A DNA stretch of 64,000 nt from NCBI GenBank assembly GCA_007694905.1, contig REEU01000198.1, positions 1-64,000 of the forward strand. Reading direction: 5' to 3'. The DNA is from Gammaproteobacteria bacterium. GTDB lineage: Bacteria > Pseudomonadota > Gammaproteobacteria > Pseudomonadales > Azotimanducaceae. A program made the translations under genes and the position numbers. The notes beneath the pieces are model-generated. The model saw only the letters and a list, made by a program, of their open reading frames with translations, ran no database searches and was not told the origin of the DNA. The stretch's first letter is position 1, and each line of letters begins with the position of its first letter. Shown here one piece after another: positions 8,468 to 17,470 of the stretch.

Positions 8468-9193
8468 CTAGCTCTTGAACTGAAAGATCACGAATCGGGC
8501 CTCCGTTGAACCGATGTTTTCCACTGCATGGATGTCGGCTTCATGCCAGTGGGCGTCACCGGCAGCAAAAGCTCGCTCGACGGTCTCTACGCGGTCGGAG
8601 GTATAGCGGATCGCATAGTCCGACAGCGAATAGACCAGCCGATGTACACCATGGTGCTCCGCCTGCGCCGTCCCTGGCGGCAGTGTGACCTGCGTGATTC
8701 GCACGTGGTCGTTTTCGAAGATCAGGGCAGCAAAGCCTTCTTCAATGGTGGCAGCATCATGGTCGATATGAAGCGCAGCGGTTTCAGCCAGTGCAGCTTC
8801 GGTTCTGGATACGACCAGGAAGCGGGCTTCCGTATCGCCGATGTTGCGGACGGCATGGTCGCGGGCCTCATGCCAGTGCGCCTGGCCAGCCCGCCATTCC
8901 CTTTCATGACTCTCGCCTTCTTCGGCAAACAGAATACGGTAGTCGGTCAAGGAGTACACGGCACGCTCGCGACCACTGTGTTCAGGCACCTCATCGCCAG
9001 GCTCCAGAGCAACAAGCATGGCTCGGACATGCTCATTTTCGAAAACCAAGGAGGACACCTGCGGGGCATTTGCGCCGGCGTCTTCGACGACCTGCGGCGC
9101 TTCCTGCGCTGAAACGACGTCAGGAGCAACTTCCTCGGCTGCGCAGCCCAGCATCAGTGCTGGAACCAAAATCAAGGCAATACGACTGTTCAT
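8468..9193 (-). CDS. lipoprotein with two cupin-like repeats
   Basis: The 241-residue protein starts at ATG 9193, preceded by GGAG at 7-nt spacing. A short hydrophobic leader ends at a lipobox-like LMLGC, so it is probably a lipoprotein. The mature part is an internal duplication of about 90 residues. Each half begins V/IFEN(E/D)HVR, continues with a conserved YSL(T/S)DY strand, and ends AGxAHWHEA..HAVxNIG.TEARF. The paired His and Glu residues look like a cupin metal site in each half. Function is unknown; a periplasmic metal-binding or sensing role is possible. It stands alone on the minus strand. Confidence 0.8.
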   Translation of the reverse strand: MNSRIALILVPALMLGCAAEEVAPDVVSAQEAPQVVEDAGANAPQVSSLVFENEHVRAMLVALEPGDEVPEHSGRERAVYSLTDYRILFAEEGESHEREWRAGQAHWHEARDHAVRNIGDTEARFLVVSRTEAALAETAALHIDHDAATIEEGFAALIFENDHVRITQVTLPPGTAQAEHHGVHRLVYSLSDYAIRYTSDRVETVERAFAAGDAHWHEADIHAVENIGSTEARFVIFQFKS

Positions 9194-9597
9194 GATCGGA
9201 TCTCCAGAAGCCAGAATGAATGGAACCGGTCTAGCGCATGAGGTCATCGTCGAGCAGCGCTGGCGTTGGCTGATCCAGCTTTTTCAGTGGACCCTCCCCA
9301 GACCACCAGCGGTCGGCGACCGGGCCGAGGTCTGCCATGGCAGGTGGGCGATTCACAGTGCCATACCTCCTTCTGATCCAAGACAGGTTTACGCGCATAG
9401 GCGTCCATAACGTCTTCAACTTCTCACGGCGCATCAAGGGCGAGACGCTGCTCCTGCGCACATTCGAGCAGGCCGAGCACCTCGGTGACCCGAGGAACCC
9501 TGGCGGAGTCACGTTAAATCGAACGGGGCTCAGTCGCGCAGCACGTCCGGCCCCCTTTTCGTGACTGTTTCCAGGCAGGTAGCGGGCAAGTAATGTT
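9194..9597. other. intergenic, with a weak minus-strand frame at 9231-9512
   Basis: A 93-codon minus-strand frame (GTG start at 9512, TAG at 9231) ends in protein-like sequence (LDQPTPALLDDDLMR), but its N-terminal part is poor and matches no family I recognise. It may be the tail of a decayed gene. An overlapping plus-strand frame (9337-9564) is equally unconvincing. The right edge leads into the Zur-like operator. Confidence 0.3.
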
Positions 9598-9610
9598 GTT
9601 ATATTATAAC
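9598..9610. promoter_or_regulatory. Zur box of the ZnuD relic
   Basis: GTTATATTATAAC is an exact match to the GTTATA-N-TATAAC core of the E. coli-type Zur operator. It is embedded in a longer dyad with arms TAATGTT (9591-9597) and AACATTA (9608-9614). It lies about 45 bp before the first codon of the broken receptor gene. It differs from the two GTTATAAC sites in half-site spacing. Confidence 0.78.
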
Positions 9611-9655
9611 ATTAATTCACATCGCCAACACCTGCCCTCAAAGTGAGATCAAATC

Positions 9656-10216
9656 GTGATCAAACCCCGATTGACCCTGGCGATCCTCGGCGCGCTGCTC
9701 GACGGGCTGCCCGGTGTCGCCAACGCAGGCTTCAGTCCAGGCGTCGGCCGCCCCACCATCCGGGGCCAGCAGGGTTCACGGGTCAAAGTGCTCGAAGACA
9801 GCCTTGGTAAGGCCGACGCCTCCGGCGAGGGTGCCGATCATGCCATCGCCATCGATCCGGCCCGCGCGGAGCAGATCGAGGTGCTCCGGGGAAGCTCCAC
9901 GCTGGCGTACGGCAGCGGTGCTGCAGGTGGCGTGGTCAACGACGCACGCTTCGGCGAGCTGGACATATCGGCGGACTATCGTCGAGTGTTCAAACAGAAC
10001 CGCACCGGTGACGCGTAGGATCGCACCAGCGGCTACAACATACTGTCGTTGGACCTGACCTGGAGCCCGACTGCAATCGCTGTTGCAGAACTGTTCCTGC
10101 GCGCACGCAATCTGCTCGACGAGGACGGTCGCCAGCACCAGAGTTTCTTCAAAGACGAATCGCCGATTATTGGCCGTGCCTTCATCGGCGGAGTGCGCTT
10201 TCATTTGGGCGGCTGA
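9656..10216 (+). pseudogene. internally deleted ZnuD-type TonB-dependent zinc receptor
   Basis: One frame of 187 codons holds three recognisable pieces of a receptor that should have about 700 residues: a signal peptide (MIKPRL...VANA), part of the plug (RPTIRG, then DHAIAIDPARAEQIEVLRG and LAYGSGAAGGVVN, strongly ZnuD-like), and the C-terminal barrel end (RARNLLDEDGR ... GRAFIGGVRFHLGG). The N-terminal plug and almost the whole barrel are missing, and a TAG at 10016-10018 interrupts the remaining frame. ZnuD imports zinc or haem across the outer membrane and is normally Zur-repressed. The operator at 9598 is intact, so only the protein has been lost. Confidence 0.85.
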
Positions 10217-10458
10217 AGGAACCGCTGGCCTTCTACGGTGAGCGGCAAGCCGTTGAGAAAGGATCCCGGTGAGGGTCGCCTGCCCTGGTGCCCGCGACAC
10301 GCTGCTGCCCCGCTCCAGTGACCACAAGACCGTTGGCACCTGTTCGGCTGGTGGACTCAAACGTGGCCTCCGCTGACCGCTTCACCGCGACAACTGCAAG
10401 TGCTTTGCGCCTGGCCCACGAGACTGCGGACACGGCCCGATGGCCGGCAGAGGCAACC

Positions 10459-11250
10459 TCAGCCCCAAACCACCAGCGGTGGCGCCGAGGTCCGGTGAAG
10501 AACGTCCAGCGGCGTATCGTAGGCACGGCTCAGGAGATCGGCGTCGAAAAAGCCGGCAACGTCGCCCCAGTAGCGCGTCCTGCCCTCCGCCAGCAGCAGC
10601 ACGCGGTCGGCGACCGCGGTCACCTGGTTGAGGTCATGCAGGATCAGCATGACGGCGGCACCATGGTCTGCCTCAGCCCTGGCCAGGCGCAGCAGCTCTC
10701 GCTGATATTTCAGATCGAGACTCGCCGTCGGCTCGTCGAGCAGCAGGCATCCTGGCGGTAGGGCACGACGGCACTGAATCAGCGCCCGCGCCAGATGCAC
10801 CCGCTGACGCTCGCCTCCCGACAATCGCGTGTAGGGGCGTTCGGCCATGTTCGCAAGACCCACTTCGGCCAGCACGTCTGCGACTGACGCGGCGACTTCC
10901 TTTCCGGAAAAGGCATCAACGTCACCGCTGAACACGAGCCCCAGTGCCACCACCGTCGCCACCGGCAGATCGAAGGCGAGTACGGAGTCCTGGAGCATCA
11001 CAGCGCGCCTGCAGGCCTGCTCACGATCCGACCACTGGTTCAAGGCACGCCCGTGCAGATGGACCCTGCCCGCCGCCGGCAACAGATCGCCGGCAAGCAC
11101 CGCGAGCAGCGACGACTTGCCGGAGCCGTTCGGGCCGGCAACGGCTGTGACCGTCCCAGGCTCGATCCCGACCGAAACATCTTCGAGGACCCTCCGGCCA
11201 CCTCGATGCAGCCACACCCCCTGCGCAGCCATACCGGAGTCGGCCGTCAT
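10459..11250 (-). CDS. hmuV: haem ABC transporter ATP-binding protein
   Basis: The 263-residue ATPase has Walker A GPNGSGKSS, the signature LSGGERQR, Walker B CLLLDEPTASLD and the H-loop (LILHDL). It powers haem import with the permease HmuU and binding protein HmuT. ATG 11250 overlaps the permease stop (ATGA), showing coupling; the frame stays open upstream only as a shadow of hmuU. It is the last gene of the receptor-hemP-hmuS-hmuTUV operon. Confidence 0.92.
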   Translation of the reverse strand: MTADSGMAAQGVWLHRGGRRVLEDVSVGIEPGTVTAVAGPNGSGKSSLLAVLAGDLLPAAGRVHLHGRALNQWSDREQACRRAVMLQDSVLAFDLPVATVVALGLVFSGDVDAFSGKEVAASVADVLAEVGLANMAERPYTRLSGGERQRVHLARALIQCRRALPPGCLLLDEPTASLDLKYQRELLRLARAEADHGAAVMLILHDLNQVTAVADRVLLLAEGRTRYWGDVAGFFDADLLSRAYDTPLDVLHRTSAPPLVVWG

Positions 11251-12320
11251 CCGAAGGCGCTCCGCTGTCGGCGCTGCAGCAGAAGCAACAGGAAAAACGG
11301 CCCCCCGATCAGGGTCGTCACCAGGCCGATGGGGAGTTCCGCCGGCGCGACGATGGAGCGAGCGACGAGGTCGGCAGTGAGCAACAACACTGCGCCTCCG
11401 AAAATGCTTGCAGGCAACAGCATGCGGTGGTCGGGCCCAATAAGCAGACGGACCATGTGCGGGACCACCAGACCGACGAAACCGATGACACCGGTGATGG
11501 CCACCGCAGCGCCGACCTGCAGCGCCACCAGCACGACCAGCAGGCGCTTGACACTGGCCACCGGCAGCCCCGCGTGACGCGCCGCGCGCTCGCCCAGCAA
11601 CAGGAGATTGAGCCAGTGTCCGCTGCGGCACAGCAGCAGCGTCGATGCAGCCATGATGCCGACGGCCGGGAGCAGCTGTGACCATTCCGCCTGGGCCACC
11701 GATCCCATGCTCCAGAACGTCAGCGACCGCAGCTGCTCATCGGTGCTGATGTAGGTGAGCATTCCGATGCCGGCCCCGGCAATGGCATTGACGGCGATCC
11801 CGGCCAGCAGCAGCAACGCCACGTCCGCCTGGCCCTGCCGTTGTGCCAAAGCGTAGGCAAGGCTCATCCCGGCCAGCGCGCCAAGAAAGGCCGCGCCGGG
11901 GAGCAGCCAAGCACCCATCCAGGCCAGCGGCAGCAGACCGCCGAGGACGATGACGCTGACCGCACCCAGCGCGGCACCGGAGGACACGCCAAGCAATCCG
12001 GGGTCCGCCAAGGGGTTGCGAAACAGGCCCTGCATGGTGGCACCTGCCAGGGCCAGGCTGGCGCCCGTGGCGACGGCAACCAGCGTCCGGGGAAAGCGCA
12101 GTTCGAAAATCACGATTCGCGCCAGTTCAGCTTCATTGGCGCTGGTGGAGCGAGCGAACGCCTGGAGAATACCGACGTCAGCCGGACCGACCTGCAATGA
12201 GAGCAGCACCGCGAGGATCGTCATGACGACCAGAGCGGCCAGCAAAGTTCGAGGCCGAAGGCCTCCGCCGGGCACCCAGCGTCGCCAGCGCAGCAGAGTC
12301 GTCGCGGCAGCCGTCGTCAT
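11247..12320 (-). CDS. hmuU: haem ABC transporter permease
   Basis: The 357-residue FecCD/BtuC-type permease has about ten hydrophobic segments. Family signatures include AGATMQGLFRNPLADPGLLG, LALAGATMQ and GFVGLVVPHMVR near the C-terminal half (ATPase contact region). It transports haem or a related tetrapyrrole delivered by HmuT. Its first codons overlap the stop of hmuT and its last codons the start of hmuV (ATGA at both junctions). Confidence 0.92.
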   Translation of the reverse strand: MTTAAATTLLRWRRWVPGGGLRPRTLLAALVVMTILAVLLSLQVGPADVGILQAFARSTSANEAELARIVIFELRFPRTLVAVATGASLALAGATMQGLFRNPLADPGLLGVSSGAALGAVSVIVLGGLLPLAWMGAWLLPGAAFLGALAGMSLAYALAQRQGQADVALLLLAGIAVNAIAGAGIGMLTYISTDEQLRSLTFWSMGSVAQAEWSQLLPAVGIMAASTLLLCRSGHWLNLLLLGERAARHAGLPVASVKRLLVVLVALQVGAAVAITGVIGFVGLVVPHMVRLLIGPDHRMLLPASIFGGAVLLLTADLVARSIVAPAELPIGLVTTLIGGPFFLLLLLQRRQRSAFG

Positions 12321-13222
12321 GGCCCGAGCCGGCTGCGGTGGCCAGTGTCCGCCGAGACGAGCTGAACGGATCCGGTTTTCCGGCTCGACTGCAGGGCGTC
12401 ACGAAGCCAGGTGATTGCCAGCGCGGTACGTGGGCCGAACGTGAGGAGCAAGGTGCCTTCCATGGCCACGACGCAGTGGCAGCGACCTGCGGGAGTCAAC
12501 CGCAGGGCCGGCATGCCGACCAGGGCATCGACCCCGCCGATCCGCTCAAGCGTCTGTTCCATGACCAGAATGACGTCGGGACGCGCGCGCAGCGCCGCTT
12601 CCATGGATAGCGGGCGATAACCCGAGAACGCCGTGAGGGCGTTTTGCGCTCCGGCTGCCTCGATCATGGCCGCAGCGGCCGTGTCGCTGCCTGAGGCCAT
12701 GGGCGCCCCGTCACGCACACTGAGAAGGAACAGCACCCGAATCGGCTCGTCCTGCGCGATACTGCCGAGCACCGCATCGATCTCCGCCGCGACCGCCGCC
12801 GCGAGCTCGTCCGCCTCCCCTGCCCGACCGAGCGCCTCACCCACAGCGCGAATCTTGTCAGGCACCGCACGCGGGTCAGGCGGATCATCGATGCGGGTCA
12901 CGCGCACGCCAGCGGCCTCGATCTGCCGCAGGATGACCGGCGGCCCTGCAGACGCTACGGTCACCACGTGATCGGGCTGCATGGAGAGCACGCCTTCGGC
13001 TCCCAACGCACGGTGGTAGCCGAGCTGCGGCAGATTCCGCAGCGACGCCGGATGGCGGCTACCGTTGTCCACTGCGACCAGCGCATCAGCTGCCCCGAGG
13101 GCCACCACGGTTTCGCTGACCGCAGCACCGATCGCAACGATCCGGGGCGGCGCAGCGGCCAGCGTCGAGAGCGCGAGAGACAACGTAAGCAACGCGAAGG
13201 CTTTCAGTGCAGGCTTCAGCAT
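12317..13222 (-). CDS. hmuT: periplasmic haem-binding protein
   Basis: The 301-residue protein has a signal peptide (about residues 1-23, LSLALSTLAAA) and a class III periplasmic binding fold with a long helix linking two lobes. The segment LGYHRALGAEGVLSM resembles the region of PhuT/ShuT-type proteins that supplies the tyrosine haem ligand (from memory of the family). The gene overlaps hmuS upstream by 7 nt and hmuU downstream by 4 nt. Confidence 0.9.
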   Translation of the reverse strand: MLKPALKAFALLTLSLALSTLAAAPPRIVAIGAAVSETVVALGAADALVAVDNGSRHPASLRNLPQLGYHRALGAEGVLSMQPDHVVTVASAGPPVILRQIEAAGVRVTRIDDPPDPRAVPDKIRAVGEALGRAGEADELAAAVAAEIDAVLGSIAQDEPIRVLFLLSVRDGAPMASGSDTAAAAMIEAAGAQNALTAFSGYRPLSMEAALRARPDVILVMEQTLERIGGVDALVGMPALRLTPAGRCHCVVAMEGTLLLTFGPRTALAITWLRDALQSSRKTGSVQLVSADTGHRSRLGP

Positions 13223-14295
13223 GGCGGCATGGCGTCGGCAAGTTGGTCGATCCAGGCCTGCCAGGCCCGAGGTTCGGGCTCGCGTGCAGGGCGGTCTCCG
13301 AACAAGGTCAAGACGAGGTCTCCGGCGCTGTCGTAGGCCTCCAAGGCGCTGACCACGCCGAATCGGGTCGGCTTGCGTACAACCCAGAGCCGGGCCAAAG
13401 CCCTTCGACGGACATGCAGGTTGAATTCGGGGTCGAGTACATTCAGCCAGGTAGCCATGGGCTCAAGGCGCCGGATGGGCCCGCGATGGATCTGCACGCA
13501 ACCGCGATTACGAACGAACACCATGATCGACAGATCGCTGCAGGCTGCATGCGCCAGGGTGGCCTCGAGTGCGTCGCCGGAAACACGACGTGCAAACCTG
13601 GGCGGGGCAAGGCGCAGCGCCTGCTCGCGACTGATTCGATACCGCCGCAGCAGACTCTGGAAGTCGTGGGTATCCTGAAGCCCGGCCCATTCCGCGAGCA
13701 GGCGATCACGGTCCACGTCGCCGTCTGCCAAAGTTTGCATTGCGGCGGGCAGCTCGAAGGCAACCTCCCTTGCCCCTCGCGCGCTAAGCGCCGAGGCGAC
13801 GATGGCGTCGAATGCCCCACGGTCGCTCTCCGGGCGCAGGTAGACCTTGTGGACGGCGGTCCCGCCGGCATCGAACCATTGCAAGCTGGCACGCAGCCCG
13901 CGTTGAGGGCAGTCGTCTACGGCCACCATATGACACCAGTGGTCGAGGAAGAGCCGCAGGTCGATACCTTCGTGGATGATGAGCCCGACATGGCCTTCGA
14001 GTTCACCCTGACCGTAACGCCCGATCTTCTCGTGCACGACGGCATGATTACGGGTCAGCGCCATGACCTGCCCGAGAGCGGGCAACTGCATGAGCACGTC
14101 GCGGATGCGTTCGGGGTCGAGCCAGCGGCACCAGGGTTCGCCCGCACGTGCAGCCGCCTGCAGCAGGGCGCATTCGGAGACACCAAGTTCTTCAGCAAGG
14201 TCAAAAGGGCGTTTCGACGAGGCATCCCACGCCGACATCAGCACAGCAGGATCGAGTCCGCGCGGACTCGCTTCGAGCGCTGGGTTCAAGGTCAC
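13216..14295 (-). CDS. hmuS: cytosolic haem-trafficking/degrading factor HmuS (HemS/ChuS family)
   Basis: The 359-residue protein has the duplicated HemS/ChuS organisation, with two related halves: an RNHAVVHEKIGRYG segment in the first and VRNRGCVQIHRGPIRRLE in the second. It accepts haem in the cytosol and may degrade it or pass it on. No haem oxygenase (hemO) gene is present, so HmuS may be the only haem-processing factor here. The gene lies 24 nt after hemP and overlaps hmuT. Confidence 0.88.
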   Translation of the reverse strand: MTLNPALEASPRGLDPAVLMSAWDASSKRPFDLAEELGVSECALLQAAARAGEPWCRWLDPERIRDVLMQLPALGQVMALTRNHAVVHEKIGRYGQGELEGHVGLIIHEGIDLRLFLDHWCHMVAVDDCPQRGLRASLQWFDAGGTAVHKVYLRPESDRGAFDAIVASALSARGAREVAFELPAAMQTLADGDVDRDRLLAEWAGLQDTHDFQSLLRRYRISREQALRLAPPRFARRVSGDALEATLAHAACSDLSIMVFVRNRGCVQIHRGPIRRLEPMATWLNVLDPEFNLHVRRRALARLWVVRKPTRFGVVSALEAYDSAGDLVLTLFGDRPAREPEPRAWQAWIDQLADAMPPC

Positions 14296-14319
14296 GATAG
14301 TCTCCTTTGGGCAGGCGTT

Positions 14320-14502
14320 TCACTTGGTGAGGATGAGTTTGTTCTGACGCGTCAGGCGCAGGCGGTAGGTCTCGTCGCCATGGCGGATGACCACTTCCTT
14401 GTGACCGCCCAGCAAGGCCTCGCTCGACAACTCCCGGCCGCCACACTCTCCGGTGGCTGATCGCGCTGCATAGTTTCGCGGACGACAAGGCAGCCGGCTC
14501 AT
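14320..14502 (-). CDS. hemP: hemin uptake protein HemP
   Basis: The 60-residue protein has the HemP core near its C-terminus (EVVIRHGDETYRLRLTRQNK followed by LILTK). ATG 14502 is preferred over an adjacent GTG because AGGGGG lies 7 nt upstream. HemP proteins are encoded beside haem receptors and in some bacteria activate the receptor gene. It lies 16 nt after the receptor stop and before hmuS. The N-terminal third is longer and more Arg/Cys-rich than in many relatives. Confidence 0.85.
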   Translation of the reverse strand: MSRLPCRPRNYAARSATGECGGRELSSEALLGGHKEVVIRHGDETYRLRLTRQNKLILTK

Positions 14503-14518
14503 CACAATCCCCCTTGAA

Positions 14519-16522
14519 TCAGGTTCCGAAGTCGTAGCTCAGGGAGAGACGCATGGTTCGCCCAGGGCTGTTCAAGTTGTCGAGAACATTGCGGTAGGTC
14601 TCATCGAAGAGGTTCTCGATACGGAAATCGACGCGTGCGCCAGCCAGAGGACCGGTCTTCGGAGCCCAGGCGGCGAACAGACTGTGCACCGAGTAACCCG
14701 AGGCGCCAGGGGCGCCTTCGCGCAGACGTCGCTGGCTGGCAACCCAGAAGCCCTGCCAGCCGGCATCCACCTTCAGGGCGGAAAAGCGGTAGCCCAGCGA
14801 CAGGGCAAACTTGTCTGCCGGGATACCCGACAAGGGCTCAACATCGTTGCGGTCATCCCCCCGCAGGCGGCTGGCTGCCAGGGCCGCGAACCAATGCTCC
14901 GCCTCATACTGCGCCTCCAGCTCCAAGCCCTCGATTCGCGCCTTCTCGACGTTGTCGCGTGTCGTGGTACCTGGCGGCGGGAACATGGACACACGCGACT
15001 GAATGAAGTCGTCGTAGTCGTTACGAAAGCCGGCAAAGCGCACGCGCAGGGCGTCGCCATCCTGGATCAGCGCGCGGCGCGTATAGCCCATGCCGACCTC
15101 CTTGTTTTCTGCCGTTTCAGGCTGAAGATCGGGGTTGGGCACGAAATTGTTGCCCGGAAAATGCTGCCCGCGAACGTAAAGTTCCGTCAGCGAAGGCGCG
15201 CGGAAGGCCTCCGCCCACGTGCCGTAAAGCATCCAGCGCTCGGAGGGATAAAGCGCCAGGGTCAGCTGCGGCGAGAACTCGCTTTCGCTGCGGTTGGGCA
15301 GGTCGGGATTGGTCTGCCTGACGCCGTCGTAACGCAGCGCCGGAATCAGAGCCACCCGCCCGTTCCAGTTGAACTCTGCTCGGCTGTAGAACCCTGTGAC
15401 GCGCTGGCTGGCCTTCGGGAACTGTTCCCGCAGCATACCGTTGCGTCGACCTTCCTGGCGGTCCCGATAGAGTTCCCCGCCGAGCGTCAGGTTCAGGACC
15501 AGCGCCTCCGACAAGGTCACGTTGTGCAGCTGGCTCAGCTCCAGCCCGATGGTGGTCAGCTGTGTATCGTCAATGCGCTCGCCCCCGATGAGGCGCTCGG
15601 TGAGGTCCACCTCGTTGTAGTAGGCGGTGGCCGCGACGTTGAGCCACTCGCGCTCGGCATGCTGGTAACCGTACTGCAGGGACAGCATGTCCTGACGCGT
15701 GTCGCGATCGACGATGTTACTTATCGATGCCGTGTTGGCAGCGGACGGAATCTTATGCTCGTTGCGGTAGCGCTGATAGTTCAGTTGGAAACGGTGATCA
15801 ACACCTGGTTGCCAGCCGAGTTTCGCCGTCAGACTGCTGACATCGTCGGCACTGAAGGGAATGATCTCGCCATCGCCGTCCTCGAGATCATCGGTTTTGC
15901 GGCGTGTGACCCCACCTAACAGGTCGACCCGATCGCTGAAGCGGTGCGCCGCCACCAGGGTGCCGTAGCGGGCGTCGTTGTTGCTGCCATAGCCGGCAAT
16001 CAGGCGTGCGCCAGAGCGCTGGTCGGCGGTGAGCAGGTTGTCCACGTCCAACGATCGGAACGCCAGGACGCCGCCGAGCGCACCGCTGCCGTAGAGGGCC
16101 GACGCAGAACCGCGAAGGATCTCGACGCCTCCGAGCTGACCGGTGTCACTAAAGAAGCGGCCACGATGGCCGGAGCTGAAGTTCTGCCTGACGCCATCGG
16201 TACGGATCACGATGCGCTCGCCGCCCAATCCACGTATGGACGGCTGCATGGCGGTGGTACGTGGCCCGCCGTTCAGTTCCACCGACGGCACACGGGCGAG
16301 CACGTCCGCAAGACTCTCCGCCTGCTGCCGCCGCAACGTCTCTTCCCCAATGACCGTCACCGAGGCCGGCACTCGGTTCAGTTCACCTTCCCTCCGTTCG
16401 GCAATCACCGTGATGGTGTCCATGACGCCGGAGACCTCAGCAGGTTCAGCCGAGGCGGCTATGGGCATGGTCACGGCCAGTGGCAACAAAGAGAGCGAAC
16501 TCAATCTGTGCAAATCGATCAT
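14519..16522 (-). CDS. hmuR: TonB-dependent haem receptor
   Basis: The receptor has about 667 residues from ATG 16522: signal peptide (LLPLAVTMPIAASAEP), TonB box (MDTITVIAERR), plug with GVEILRGSASALYGSGALGG, and a barrel carrying the haem-receptor FRAP/NPNL-type box (EAFRAPSLTELYVRGQHFPG, then a NPDL motif). An ATG 24 codons further upstream gives an implausible charged extension before the signal peptide. It feeds the hmu operon that follows without a break. Fur-like sites lie in the divergent gap upstream. Confidence 0.9.
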   Translation of the reverse strand: MIDLHRLSSLSLLPLAVTMPIAASAEPAEVSGVMDTITVIAERREGELNRVPASVTVIGEETLRRQQAESLADVLARVPSVELNGGPRTTAMQPSIRGLGGERIVIRTDGVRQNFSSGHRGRFFSDTGQLGGVEILRGSASALYGSGALGGVLAFRSLDVDNLLTADQRSGARLIAGYGSNNDARYGTLVAAHRFSDRVDLLGGVTRRKTDDLEDGDGEIIPFSADDVSSLTAKLGWQPGVDHRFQLNYQRYRNEHKIPSAANTASISNIVDRDTRQDMLSLQYGYQHAEREWLNVAATAYYNEVDLTERLIGGERIDDTQLTTIGLELSQLHNVTLSEALVLNLTLGGELYRDRQEGRRNGMLREQFPKASQRVTGFYSRAEFNWNGRVALIPALRYDGVRQTNPDLPNRSESEFSPQLTLALYPSERWMLYGTWAEAFRAPSLTELYVRGQHFPGNNFVPNPDLQPETAENKEVGMGYTRRALIQDGDALRVRFAGFRNDYDDFIQSRVSMFPPPGTTTRDNVEKARIEGLELEAQYEAEHWFAALAASRLRGDDRNDVEPLSGIPADKFALSLGYRFSALKVDAGWQGFWVASQRRLREGAPGASGYSVHSLFAAWAPKTGPLAGARVDFRIENLFDETYRNVLDNLNSPGRTMRLSLSYDFGT

Positions 16523-16677
16523 GGCGGTACCCGTCAGCACTGGAAGCGACGACCTCTCGCCTGACGAGAGACAAGTGCGCTTCGATGCACGCATGCGGCG
16601 TGCTCGCAGTGGCTGCCTGGCTCCGCAGATGTCGCTGAGACACGCCCGGGCTGGGTGGCTGGCTCGAACTCTAATTG

Positions 16678-16740
16678 TGACTACTTCTCATTTGCATCAT
16701 AGCGACGGCCAGCGTATGAATGCAAGTGATTCTTGTTTGC
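16678..16740. promoter_or_regulatory. Fur-like boxes in the divergent haem receptor / TPR-like gene gap
   Basis: GCAAGTGATTCTTGTTTGC (16722-16740) is 19 bp long, begins GCAA, ends TTTGC and has the GATTNT centre of gammaproteobacterial Fur sites. A second half-match, TGACTACTTCTCA (16678-16690), lies nearer the receptor gene. The same GCAA-N2-GATT-N-T-N2-TTTGC pattern occurs before the paralogous TPR-like gene at 34567-34585. Iron control by Fur is inferred; no fur gene is in the window. Confidence 0.6.
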
Positions 16741-16813
16741 GAATGCGAGAACGCCAGATTCGCCAGCCCCAGGCGACTACCAACCAACAACTCGCTTATC
16801 CGAAGGAGCTCTC

Positions 16814-17272
16814 GTGACTGAATCGAGCGAAGTCCGGCCTACCTGCCACGATGTCATCCAGCACGGCAACGCCCATTTCACGGCCGGTCGCTATGTCGAC
16901 GCACTCGCGGCCTTCGAGCGCGCCCTCGTCATGGTCGATCGCCTGCTGGTCGGCTGCCGCGTCGACGTGGCCCTGTTCATCTCGAAGATCGTCACTCAAT
17001 ACAATCGGGCAGCGACTCTGGTTCGACTGCAGCGCCATCCGGACGCGGACGCGGCCTACCAACAAGGCCTTGCCTTCGCGCAAGCCATCGTCCAGGAAAG
17101 AGCCTTTGCCGAAAATCTGCGCCAAGCCGCGCGCTGCCATTACCGCATGCTGCTTAACGAGTGGCAGGTGTTTCGCTGCGAGCACGGCCATCGCCTCGAC
17201 GAAACGCCCGAGTCGTTCTTCGCTGCAACCTTCGAGCGTTCTGGCACGCTGGCGACAGCGACCGTCCATTGA
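16814..17272 (+). CDS. 152-aa TPR-like protein, paralogue A, iron-associated
   Basis: The 152-residue soluble protein is mostly helical. An N-terminal TPR-like unit (GNAHFTAGRYVDALAAFERA, then LVMVDRLL) leads to a second helical pair and a Cys/His-containing tail (ARCHYRML, FRCEHGHRLD), ending SGTLATATVH. The organisation recalls small TPR-type proteins such as the DUF2753 group, but that link is tentative. GTG 16814 is preceded by AAGGAG at 5-nt spacing. It is divergent from the haem receptor with Fur-like sites between. The paralogue at 34639-35097 is about the same length and shares the terminal SGTLATATVH. It may be an iron-limitation protein; its partner is unknown. Confidence 0.82.
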   Translation: MTESSEVRPTCHDVIQHGNAHFTAGRYVDALAAFERALVMVDRLLVGCRVDVALFISKIVTQYNRAATLVRLQRHPDADAAYQQGLAFAQAIVQERAFAENLRQAARCHYRMLLNEWQVFRCEHGHRLDETPESFFAATFERSGTLATATVH

Positions 17273-17293
17273 GTCATCAGGAAGGAGGTGAAC

Positions 17294-17470
17294 ATGACCA
17301 CGACCCGTCTCGGCCTTAGTCGCGATTCAGGCTGGCCGCTGCATCACATCGCACTGGGTGCTGCCGACATCGGAGAGGGCGCAAAGTGGCTCGCGAAGCG
17401 CACCAGTGTCGAAGCACGCTTACTGCCGCCCGAAACAGGTCAGTGGTACTGCAGCACCATCCGGAACGCA
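17294..17470 (+). pseudogene. N-terminal fragment of a VOC/glyoxalase-like protein
   Basis: A very strong RBS (AAGGAGGTGAAC) precedes ATG 17294. The first 45 or so codons read like the start of a glyoxalase-like (VOC) domain: LHHIALGAADIGEGAKWLAK, then RTSVEARLLPPETG. After that the similarity ends and the frame becomes Arg-rich nonsense until 17614. The gene appears truncated and joined to unrelated coiled-coil coding sequence in another frame. Confidence 0.55.

Noticed and set aside
10217-10458. Possible small gene or RNA between the ZnuD relic and hmuV
   Set aside because: Frames on both strands are Arg/Ala/Thr-rich without motifs, and no conserved RNA elements are visible.
14684-15919. 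411-codon plus-strand frame
   Set aside because: Lies fully inside the haem receptor gene on the other strand, with no recognisable domain.
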